11,124 nt of DNA from Candidatus Bathyarchaeota archaeon. Its GTDB lineage: Archaea > Thermoproteota > Bathyarchaeia > Bathyarchaeales > Bathyarchaeaceae. The translations under genes and the position numbers were made by a program. The DNA is taken from NCBI GenBank assembly GCA_030669695.1, contig DAOVDC010000014.1, positions 1 to 11,124 on the forward strand, written 5' to 3'. Below, one piece after another: positions 5,005 to 11,124 of this stretch (position 1 is the first letter of the stretch; each line of letters starts with the position of its first letter). The notes beneath the pieces were generated by a model. That model was not told where the DNA came from. It saw nothing but the letters and a program-made list of their open reading frames with translations, and ran no database searches.

Positions 5005-6822
5005 CTATGTGTCTTTGAACTGTTTCTTGTAGAGGCGATGGTACATTCCTTTCTTTTTCATAAGTTCTGTATGATTTCCTTCCTCTACGATTTTTCCTTC
5101 GTTGATAACTACGATGTTATCTGCGTTCCTAACGGTGGAAAGTCTATGGGCAATAACGAGTGATGTTCTATTTTTGAGGAGAACTGTGAGAGCCTTCTTT
5201 ATTTTTAGTTCGGTGTACGGATCAACGCTTGACGTTGCCTCATCTAGAATTAGGATTGGAGGGTTGCCTAGAAGAGCTCTTGCAAAAGACACCAGCTGCC
5301 TTTGCCCAACAGAGAGTCTAACTCCCCTTTCACCAACTTCGGTCTCGTATCCTCGCGGAAGACTATTTATGAATTCATGGATTCCAACAGTCTTTGCAAC
5401 CTGTTCAACCTCGTCATCGGATGCGTCGAATTTCCCATATTTTATGTTTTCCATAATCGTTCCAGAAAAGAGGAAAGGCTCCTGTAGAACGACTCCCATC
5501 TGTTTGTGAAGAGAATTCAGGGTTACTTCTCGAATGTTGTGGTCATCAACTGTTATGGTTCCTTTCTGAGGTTCATAGAATCGGCTGAGAAGCTTCACAA
5601 TCGTGCTCTTTCCAGCTCCTGTTGGACCTACAAGGGCTAGTGTTTTTCCCGGTTCAACGTGGATGTCTATATCTTCTAGTACGGGGCGAGCTGGATTGTA
5701 CCCGAAGGTTACATGGTTAAAAACGATTTCTCCTTTTACATGTGAAAACTCAATTGCCTCTGGAGCGTCTACGATTTCGGGTTTCGTATCAAGAGTGATG
5801 AATATTCTTTCTGCGGCAGCCATCGCTGACTGAACGGTGTTGTAGAATATTGTCAAATTTACTATTGGTCCGAAAAACTTGGTTATGTAAAGGAGAAAAG
5901 CTATGATTATTCCCACCGTTATTCCTCCGCCTATGACTAATATTCCACTGAACCACAAGACAGCACACGTTCCAATAGCCCCAACTATTTGCACCGCTGG
6001 CATTAGAAGAGCAAAGAGCTTACCAGCTCGAACGTTGGCTTGAAGGTTTTCCACATTTGCTTGCCTAAAATCTTTCATAGCATCTTGCTCTCTTGCAAAA
6101 GACTGGATTTCTCTCATACCTGAAATGCTCTCTTCAAACCTACTTGTGACAACCGCTATTTTCTTCCGCGTTGCCCTGTAAGCCCTTCTAAGTCTAGATT
6201 GGAAGACAAACAGCAGTAATAAGAGAAGAGGTATAACCGAAAATGCGGCTAAGCTCAGGGGTACGCTTAGCCAAAGCATTATTGCTACGATGCCTATAAG
6301 GGTAAAAACGTCGCTGATCAAGGTAACAACTCCTTGAACAAATACCTCGCTCAAAGTGTCTGTGTCATTGGTAACCCTTGAGATTAGTTCACCAGCTTCA
6401 GATCGATCGTAGAAACTGAATGAAAGCTCCTGAAGATGTGAAAACAATTGAGTTCTCATTTCGTTCACCATGTTTTGTCCCATCCAAGACATCTGATATG
6501 TCCGCTGATAGTTAGAGGCCCAATTGATGAGATAGATGCCAACTAGAATTACAGATATGAATGTTAGTCCGGCAAAATCTCCGTTTGCCATGTAGCTGTC
6601 AACGGCAACTTGAAGGAGATAAGGAGGCAAAAGCCCCGTTAAAGAAACCGCAAGTACGGCAGCTACTGTGATTATAAATCTCCGCTTATACTTCAGTAGG
6701 TAGCTGAGGAGCCTCGCCATTAACACTCTATCTGAAATCTTTCTTGTGTATCTTTTTTCTTCGTAATCCAAGCCAAGTCTATGCCTGTGCCTAGGTCCAC
6801 GTCCCGCATGGTATGCCGTCAT
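5005..6822 (-). CDS. ABC exporter half-transporter, catalytic-site subunit
   Basis: The 605-residue protein is a fused membrane domain plus ATPase of the multidrug/lipid exporter type. A basic cytoplasmic tail (1-45) precedes six predicted spans (about 48-330). The ATPase domain has Walker A GPTGAGKST (399-407), the Q-loop Q447, Walker B ILILD with catalytic Glu528, and switch His559 (IAHR). Its signature is LSVGQ (503-507) rather than LSGGQ. With its partner it should form a heterodimer in the cytoplasmic membrane that uses ATP to move a hydrophobic or amphipathic substrate outward; the substrate cannot be read from the sequence. The start overlaps the partner's stop as ATGA, with an SD (GGAGGAG, about 6831-6837) inside the partner's last codons, so the two are translationally coupled. 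Confidence 0.93.
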   Translation of the reverse strand: MTAYHAGRGPRHRHRLGLDYEEKRYTRKISDRVLMARLLSYLLKYKRRFIITVAAVLAVSLTGLLPPYLLQVAVDSYMANGDFAGLTFISVILVGIYLINWASNYQRTYQMSWMGQNMVNEMRTQLFSHLQELSFSFYDRSEAGELISRVTNDTDTLSEVFVQGVVTLISDVFTLIGIVAIMLWLSVPLSLAAFSVIPLLLLLLFVFQSRLRRAYRATRKKIAVVTSRFEESISGMREIQSFAREQDAMKDFRQANVENLQANVRAGKLFALLMPAVQIVGAIGTCAVLWFSGILVIGGGITVGIIIAFLLYITKFFGPIVNLTIFYNTVQSAMAAAERIFITLDTKPEIVDAPEAIEFSHVKGEIVFNHVTFGYNPARPVLEDIDIHVEPGKTLALVGPTGAGKSTIVKLLSRFYEPQKGTITVDDHNIREVTLNSLHKQMGVVLQEPFLFSGTIMENIKYGKFDASDDEVEQVAKTVGIHEFINSLPRGYETEVGERGVRLSVGQRQLVSFARALLGNPPILILDEATSSVDPYTELKIKKALTVLLKNRTSLVIAHRLSTVRNADNIVVINEGKIVEEGNHTELMKKKGMYHRLYKKQFKDT

Positions 6823-8630
6823 TGCTTAATCTCCTCCTGTTTCGAGGATGCATGCTCAGACATGGCTTCAACAATTGGCTTCTGCGTTTCATACAGAGTC
6901 TGATAAATCTGATAATAGGCGCCCTTCTTCACCATAAGAGCCTCGTGGGCACCCTCTTCCACAATCTTTCCTTTTTCAAGAACAATGATTTTATCGGCGT
7001 TTCTGATAGTTGAAACTCGCTGAGTGATTACAAAGGCGGTTCTGTTTTTGAGCAAGGTCTGTAAAGCCTGCTGAATCTCATACTCCGTTTCCACATCAAC
7101 GCTTGAAGTTGAATCGTCTAAGATGAGTATCCTTGGATTCGTCAGCAGAGCCCTTGCTATAGCTACTCTTTGTCGTTGACCACCTGAAAGGGTTACTCCT
7201 CTCTCTCCAACCTTTGAGTCATAGCCGTGGACCAAGGTTGAAATGAACTCGTGAGCTCTTGCAGCTTTTGCTGCCGCAACTATTTCGTCCATTTTAGCTC
7301 CTGGTCTACCATAGGCTATGTTCTCCCGTATTGTCATGGAAAAAAGAAATGTTTCCTGTGCAACTATGCCTATTTGTTCTCGGAGAGACTTGAGCTTGAC
7401 ATCTCTAACATGGTATCCGTCGACCGTGATTTTTCCTGAGGACACGTCATAAAAACGGGGGATAAGGCGGATAATAGTGCTTTTTCCAGAACCGGTTGCT
7501 CCCAGAAGGGCTACGGTTTCTCCAGGTTTTGCTTCAAAGGTTATGTTCTCCAAAATAGGTCTACCCTTCTCATAACTGAAAGATACGTTGTCAAACCTCA
7601 CGTGTCCTTTCAATTCGGGAAGTGCCAAAGCGTCTGGTTTTTCTTTTATCTCCATTTCAGCATCCACAACTTTGAAGATTCTGTTGCCAGCGGCCATGGT
7701 TAGGTGATAACCTGAAATGAACATACCAAAGAAACGCATAGGCATAACCAGCATCGCTAGATATGCGTTAAACGCAACTAAAGCCCCAATAGTCAATGTC
7801 CCCATGATCACTTCGAATCCTCCACGCCAAAAGATTATAATTATGCCTAATCCGATGAGAAAACCTACGAGAGGTATGTAGAACGCCCTAATCCTGGCTG
7901 AGGCTAACGCTGTTTGAAAGTACCTGTTATTCTTAGACACAAACTTGTTTCTTTGAAAGTCTTCTTGCGCAAACGCTCTTACAACTCTGATTCCTGCAAT
8001 GGCTTCGTGTAAGACAGAGGTTAAGCTACCGTATTGCTCACGCATCTGTGTAAAGAGTGGCCGTATCTTTTTCCCAAACAAATAGAAAGTGGCAAATATA
8101 CAAGGCATTATGGGCAAAAGGAAGATGGTGAGCGTATTGTTGATGGAAAACATTGTATACAACGTTACAGCGAGAAGAATTACGGACTTCATGAGAAAAG
8201 TTAGGTGGAAACCTAAAAACCTACGTATTCTATCCATGTCAGTTGTCACTTTTGACAAGAGCTGACCTGTGTGAGTTTTATCGTAAAACGCAAAGCTTTG
8301 GTTTTGCAGAGAAGCAAACACATCGTTCCTGATGTTATAAATCACTTTCTGAGAGAAGTAAGCGTTTGCATAACGCTGAACGAAAGAAAACAAGCCAACT
8401 ACTACTGTGAGACCTATTATTTCCAACATTAAAATAAAAAGTACACTTTTGCCTAATTCAACATCTAATTTGCCCTCGGCAAGAGGAACAATAACGTTGT
8501 CAATCGCTGCTCGGGTTACAAGAGGAATCTGCACACTCACAATTGTGCTGATAAGCATGCAAACTACACTGACTAGGAAAAGCGACCAATTCTTTGAGAT
8601 ATACCGACAGATACGTGTAAAAGTGCCCAT
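6819..8630 (-). CDS. ABC exporter half-transporter, degenerate-site subunit
   Basis: The 603-residue protein has six predicted spans (about 15-310) and an ATPase domain with Walker A GATGSGKST (377-385), Q-loop Q425 and a perfect signature LSGGQ (481-485). Two catalytic residues are changed: the Walker B glutamate is Asp506 (ILILDDSTSSVD), and the switch histidine is Gln537 (ITQRVST). Heterodimeric exporters such as TM287/TM288 carry the same two substitutions in one subunit. Here the changed residues would face the LSVGQ signature of the partner, giving one inactive ATP site, while this LSGGQ completes the active one. It is first gene of the two-gene operon. The ATG at 8630 has no clear SD; AACTATAACG (minus strand, 8660-8651) is a TATA candidate about 26 bases away, suggesting a leaderless transcript. 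Confidence 0.93.
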   Translation of the reverse strand: MGTFTRICRYISKNWSLFLVSVVCMLISTIVSVQIPLVTRAAIDNVIVPLAEGKLDVELGKSVLFILMLEIIGLTVVVGLFSFVQRYANAYFSQKVIYNIRNDVFASLQNQSFAFYDKTHTGQLLSKVTTDMDRIRRFLGFHLTFLMKSVILLAVTLYTMFSINNTLTIFLLPIMPCIFATFYLFGKKIRPLFTQMREQYGSLTSVLHEAIAGIRVVRAFAQEDFQRNKFVSKNNRYFQTALASARIRAFYIPLVGFLIGLGIIIIFWRGGFEVIMGTLTIGALVAFNAYLAMLVMPMRFFGMFISGYHLTMAAGNRIFKVVDAEMEIKEKPDALALPELKGHVRFDNVSFSYEKGRPILENITFEAKPGETVALLGATGSGKSTIIRLIPRFYDVSSGKITVDGYHVRDVKLKSLREQIGIVAQETFLFSMTIRENIAYGRPGAKMDEIVAAAKAARAHEFISTLVHGYDSKVGERGVTLSGGQRQRVAIARALLTNPRILILDDSTSSVDVETEYEIQQALQTLLKNRTAFVITQRVSTIRNADKIIVLEKGKIVEEGAHEALMVKKGAYYQIYQTLYETQKPIVEAMSEHASSKQEEIKQ

Positions 8631-8798
8631 TCGTACAGACGCCTTTTTTGCGTTATAGTTCTTTACAGTCGTGTTTCTTTAATGTTTCACTTATATCACG
8701 TATTCTCCATTTGGTTTTTGCCAGTGGATTTATCCGAAAACCCCACCCTGCACCTTGGAATTAACCATTTTTGTTTCCGGTCTGTCAGAGATGAAATA

Positions 8799-8807
8799 GT
8801 TTAAATT
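8799..8807 (+). promoter_or_regulatory. Candidate TATA box for the 82-residue membrane protein
   Basis: An AT-rich TTTAAATT stretch lies about 50 bases before the TTG start. Initiation about 25 bases downstream would leave a short leader that includes the SD at 8840-8846. Assigned by eye. Confidence 0.35.
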
Positions 8808-8851
8808 TCCATTTCAGCCTCAATAGTGAACAATGACTTGAGGTGGTATAA

Positions 8852-9100
8852 TTGGACGATTTGTTGAACATCTACGTGCTGAACCTACTGATTACGCTGG
8901 CCATGTTCGTCATCCTAGTGTTTCGGGCATGGATAGAACTGAAAAACTACAAGCTCATGTGGAAGGAGATAGAGTGGAGAAGAACCTATGAGGCGGTGGG
9001 TAGAGTGTTAAGAGCGGAGAAGGACTTGTTCACCGGAGTTGAGGGTGGGAAAGAATTGTACGACATCCTTTGTGAAATGTTCATGGCGACGAAAAGCTAG
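8852..9100 (+). CDS. Small single-span membrane protein of unknown function
   Basis: The 82-residue product starts with a short outer segment, then one hydrophobic span (LNLLITLAMFVILVFRAWI, about 10-28), then a charged region (ELKNYKLMWKEIEWRRTYEA) that could be an amphipathic helix or short coiled coil, and a soluble tail ending EMFMATKS. The start is a TTG at 8852, supported by a strong SD (GAGGTGG, 8840-8846) five bases upstream, the same SD sequence that precedes pckA. The nearest upstream ATG, at 8833, stops after two codons. I do not recognise the family. It stands alone, divergent from the ABC exporter operon and converging on tiaS with only 17 bases between stops. A role with the exporter is possible but unsupported. 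Confidence 0.7.
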   Translation: MDDLLNIYVLNLLITLAMFVILVFRAWIELKNYKLMWKEIEWRRTYEAVGRVLRAEKDLFTGVEGGKELYDILCEMFMATKS

Positions 9101-9117
9101 TAGGTTTCGCTTAATGT

Positions 9118-10455
9118 TCAGGGAAAATGCCAGTTCACAATCATTTTCTTCGGTGCATTAGCTTTTTCTCTTCCATATCGGAGTATGGGTTTTGTTAGAT
9201 GTCTCTGAGACCGTTGGGAAGTGATGTAAAGTCCTTTTTTTAGAACCCGCTTATTTTTGACAGCCACCTTCTTCAGTTTAGAGGAGCGAAAGCCACATTT
9301 ATCGCATCTAAACCCTTTTTCTTTACCCATAGACTTCATCCGCTTGCTACAGTGAGGACACTTTGGGTTAAAGAAAGAGATTTTGGGAGCAAGCTTTAGA
9401 ATTCGTATCTTTTCAAGGTTTATTGTGACTGGATGCTTTGATGAGGCTTGGCGAACACCGCCATAGGCTTCGATGAGGTCTCCAGCAATTAGTTTTTTAG
9501 CAACCTTTCGAAGAGTCCCCGTCGGTTCATATGCCGCGCAATCAACCTTTCCGTTTTCATCTTTTATTGTAAAAATGACATGTCCCCCAGGGATAACTTC
9601 AGGCTCTTTAGCTAAGTCTCCTTGAACAACTACTGGATTAAACGGCTGTATTTCGCTGATTGAATTAATTCGTCGTAGGTGAGCGTCGGTTCCATGGTTC
9701 GTGCGAAAAATCACCCACCTCTCAATCGGTTCCCGTGAGTGAACTATCTCATGGGCTTGTTTAACGGCTTTCGGATTCTCCCCTCGGATACCGTAGAGAA
9801 TCGGGTCTGGGCCTCTTGGTGTTATGAGGATTCGATCGGTTTCTGGGTCTACGTTGTTGAAAGTGAGAGGTGATGTTTTCTTGTTCATTTCCCTGATGGA
9901 TGAGGCTTGTATTCTTCGGGGTGTCCCGCGGTTTTTCAGGGTTCGATACGTTATGACTTCGTACGTGTGATCTTTTTCCAGCGTTTCTCCAATTGCGGCT
10001 AGTCCTCCGATGATGCCGCGTCCGTTCTTGAAACCCACGGCTTCTGCTCCAAACATTTTGACGAGTTTCAAGGCTTCCTTCATTTTCACAATACCCTGTA
10101 TCGTCCTTTTGGCGAAAGTTCTAAGCTCGCTTGGTATGTTGTTAAAAAAGAAAACGATGCCTGGATCCGTGCCAGCATAGTTTAGGTCCGCGTTTTTTTC
10201 AACTGTGTCAATTGTGGTTTCCATGATTTCTTCTACGAGTTCTTTGTTGCATCGGATTCGTAGGCAGAGGGCGCCGTTTCCTCGTGTTTTCCATGGAACG
10301 TTTGGGTTGAGTCGGATGAGGTTGGGGTAGTCGGTGAAGGAGGCGCCTATCTGATGCAGTTTTACGACGAGAAGCGCAGCTACATAGGTGGTGCAACCCA
10401 TTTTCGGCGAATCAGTGTCGTCGAACCCTATGTGCATCGTAATCATTGATTTCAA
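9118..10455 (-). CDS. tiaS: tRNA(Ile2) agmatinylcytidine synthetase TiaS
   Basis: This is an archaea-specific enzyme that joins agmatine to C34 of tRNA-Ile2 using ATP, so that the tRNA reads AUA codons. The 445-residue frame shows the family layout. An N-terminal kinase-like domain opens with MHIGFDDTDSPKMGCT (7-22), where the DDTDS acids are catalytic. Next come a ferredoxin-like region with RTNHGTDAHL (251-260), an OB-fold (about 270-355), and a C-terminal zinc ribbon with Cys366, Cys369, Cys384 and Cys387. A basic tail follows. The longest frame opens with TTG at 10455, but no good SD precedes it. ATG at 10437 (MHIGFDD) fits the family start best, and ATG at 10446 is possible. It is single-copy housekeeping, converging on the 82-residue membrane protein gene and following a RAM-domain gene on the same strand. 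Confidence 0.93.
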   Translation of the reverse strand: MKSMITMHIGFDDTDSPKMGCTTYVAALLVVKLHQIGASFTDYPNLIRLNPNVPWKTRGNGALCLRIRCNKELVEEIMETTIDTVEKNADLNYAGTDPGIVFFFNNIPSELRTFAKRTIQGIVKMKEALKLVKMFGAEAVGFKNGRGIIGGLAAIGETLEKDHTYEVITYRTLKNRGTPRRIQASSIREMNKKTSPLTFNNVDPETDRILITPRGPDPILYGIRGENPKAVKQAHEIVHSREPIERWVIFRTNHGTDAHLRRINSISEIQPFNPVVVQGDLAKEPEVIPGGHVIFTIKDENGKVDCAAYEPTGTLRKVAKKLIAGDLIEAYGGVRQASSKHPVTINLEKIRILKLAPKISFFNPKCPHCSKRMKSMGKEKGFRCDKCGFRSSKLKKVAVKNKRVLKKGLYITSQRSQRHLTKPILRYGREKANAPKKMIVNWHFP

Positions 10456-10563
10456 CTCAGCATTTACCCTGAAAGAACAAGGGGTAATAAGAACTTTAAG
10501 CTATGAAAAAACCGTTTCTTCGGTCGATTAAGCATAAAGGAAAAAAGGAAGATGGTGGTGGAA

Positions 10564-10803
10564 CTAAGATTTTTCTTCAATCACAATCATCGTCAAGGTA
10601 GATCGAACTTTGTCTAGTCGGCGCACATGCCACGTCACCGTCTCTTTGAGTTTATCCATCGTATCAGCTGTAATCTTTGCTACGATGTCGTAGACGCCGT
10701 AGACCGCGTTGGCTTCTACTACGCCTTTGACTTTTCTGAGTGAATTAAGAACCTCGGTTTCCGAGCCTATCTCAGTGTTTATCAACACGAAAGCAGTTGG
10801 CAT
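10564..10803 (-). CDS. Stand-alone Lrp/AsnC ligand-binding (RAM) domain protein
   Basis: The 79-residue protein is a single RAM domain with beta-alpha-beta-beta-alpha-beta order: TAFVLINTE, then ETEVLNSLRKVKGVVEA, then VYGVYDIVAKITA, then DKLKETVTWHVRRL, then STLTMIVIEE. The YGVYDIVAK turn is the counterpart of the GWD region in full Lrp proteins. No DNA-binding domain is present, as expected for the archaeal small ligand-binding (SLBD-type) proteins. These form rings or hetero-oligomers with full-length Lrp regulators and may sense amino acids. The ATG at 10803 has an SD (GGAGG, 10811-10815) seven bases upstream, and an AT-rich promoter candidate near 10843-10853. It is divergent from nnrE. 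A partnership with the full-length Lrp at 1799-2275 is plausible but unproven. Confidence 0.9.
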   Translation of the reverse strand: MPTAFVLINTEIGSETEVLNSLRKVKGVVEANAVYGVYDIVAKITADTMDKLKETVTWHVRRLDKVRSTLTMIVIEEKS

Positions 10804-10810
10804 ATTTAAT

Positions 10811-10815
10811 CCTCC
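10811..10815 (-). promoter_or_regulatory. Ribosome binding site of the RAM-domain gene
   Basis: GGAGG on the minus strand, seven bases before the ATG at 10803, fixes this start. Confidence 0.75.
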
Positions 10816-10908
10816 ATGGCTTTATGATTAGTTTATGCCCTAAAATATTTTTGCTTACAAAATGGTTATTTCCTTTAGCAAACTATAGAGAGAGTTGTGG
10901 CAAGGGAT

Positions 10909-11124
10909 ATGATAAATGATAGGATGATAACGAGCAGGGAGATGCGCACCTTGGAACTGAACTCCGAGTATTTTGGAGTTTCAAGGCTACAACTGATGGA
11001 AAACGCTGGACAAAGCATCACCGCTGAAATAGCCTCTCGGTTCAAACCCGACAAGACAAGAGTCGCCATTTTCTGCGGTTCAGGCGGAAACGGAGGAGAC
11101 GGCTTTGTTGCGGCACGCCACCTC
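10909..11124 (+). CDS. nnrE: NAD(P)H-hydrate epimerase domain, 5' part (cut by window end)
   Basis: The 72 visible codons read as the start of the YjeF N-terminal (NnrE) domain, which epimerises damaged NAD(P)HX for repair. In archaea and many bacteria it is often fused to the ADP/ATP-dependent dehydratase NnrD; whether that is so here lies outside the window. Landmarks are ITSREMRTLELNSEYFGVS (7-25), LMENAG (29-34) and the phosphate-binding loop FCGSGGNGGDGFVAARHL (55-72), close to the family GxGNNGGDG pattern with Gly in place of the first Asn. In-frame ATGs occur at 10909, 10924 (MITSREM, the closest to typical family starts) and 10942, and a GTG at 10897. No strong SD separates them. The gene is divergent from the RAM-domain regulator, with about 105 bases between. 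Confidence 0.88.
   Translation, partial: MINDRMITSREMRTLELNSEYFGVSRLQLMENAGQSITAEIASRFKPDKTRVAIFCGSGGNGGDGFVAARHL

Larger units (their letters stand above)
4939..5008. repeat. Inverted arms enclosing a convergent gene junction
   Basis: ATAGCCGA (4939-4946) and TCGGCTAT (5001-5008) are perfect 8-bp inverted arms. Each carries the TAG stop of a converging reading frame: the methyltransferase remnant at 4940-4942, and the ABC protein at 5007-5005 on the minus strand. Between them lie TGCATGCA copy 7 and a second hairpin at 4970-4992. Confidence 0.5.

Noticed and set aside
6849..6856. TGCATGCT inside the ABC gene
   Set aside because: One mismatch from the repeated octamer; counted only as a near miss, as is AGCATGCA at 8553-8560.
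10208..10396. Minus-strand arginine-rich ORF within tiaS
   Set aside because: It is another frame of the tiaS coding sequence with no start signal or family features.
1..11124. CRISPR array, transposase, phage or toxin-antitoxin genes
   Set aside because: No regularly spaced direct repeats and no matching protein motifs were seen on either strand.

Overview
The window looks like a piece of an archaeal chromosome. The evidence is a TiaS enzyme for agmatidine in tRNA-Ile2, an archaeal-type asparagine synthetase built on a class II aminoacyl-tRNA synthetase core, a stand-alone Lrp/AsnC ligand-binding (RAM) protein, and a mix of AT-rich TATA-like promoters with leaderless starts and Shine-Dalgarno (SD) starts. 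A TACK-type lineage such as Bathyarchaeia is a reasonable guess from gene content, but the sequence does not prove it. Almost everything here is core metabolism or information processing. I found no CRISPR array, phage gene, transposase, tRNA or rRNA.

Layout. Positions 1-42 are probably the tail of an upstream gene, followed by a 73-residue conserved-looking hypothetical protein (44-265). A 439-base gap (266-704) holds several palindromes and a damaged or very small membrane-protein ORF. Next come asnA (1694-705, minus) and a divergent Lrp/AsnC regulator (1799-2275), sharing a 104-base promoter region with a candidate operator. Positions 2276-2686 contain a two-armed inverted-repeat element and, directly after it, the C-terminal remnant of an aminotransferase. 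A divergent ATP-type PEP carboxykinase follows (4291-2687, minus). Its upstream gap (4292-4613) holds an 18-bp perfect palindrome. A truncated, frameshifted isoprenylcysteine-methyltransferase-like pseudogene (4614-4942) converges on an operon of two ABC half-exporters (8630-5005, minus, overlapping by ATGA). An 82-residue single-span membrane protein with a TTG start (8852-9100) converges on tiaS (about 10437-9118, minus). The window ends with a RAM-only regulator (10803-10564, minus) divergent from the 5' part of nnrE (10909 onward).

How the genes work together. asnA and its divergent Lrp gene mirror the asnA/asnC arrangement of enteric bacteria and suggest nitrogen- or amino-acid-responsive control. 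The ABC pair forms a heterodimeric exporter with one catalytic and one degenerate ATP site. PEP carboxykinase links oxaloacetate and PEP. TiaS and NnrE are housekeeping tRNA-modification and NAD(P)HX-repair enzymes.

The most unusual signal is not a gene. The palindromic octamer TGCATGCA occurs seven times in 11.1 kb, where about 0.17 would be expected from uniform base use. Six of the seven are in non-coding DNA. Two of the gaps also share the arm pair TTTAGAGGTT / AACCTCTAAA at different spacing. This looks like a highly iterated palindrome or small dispersed element of this lineage.
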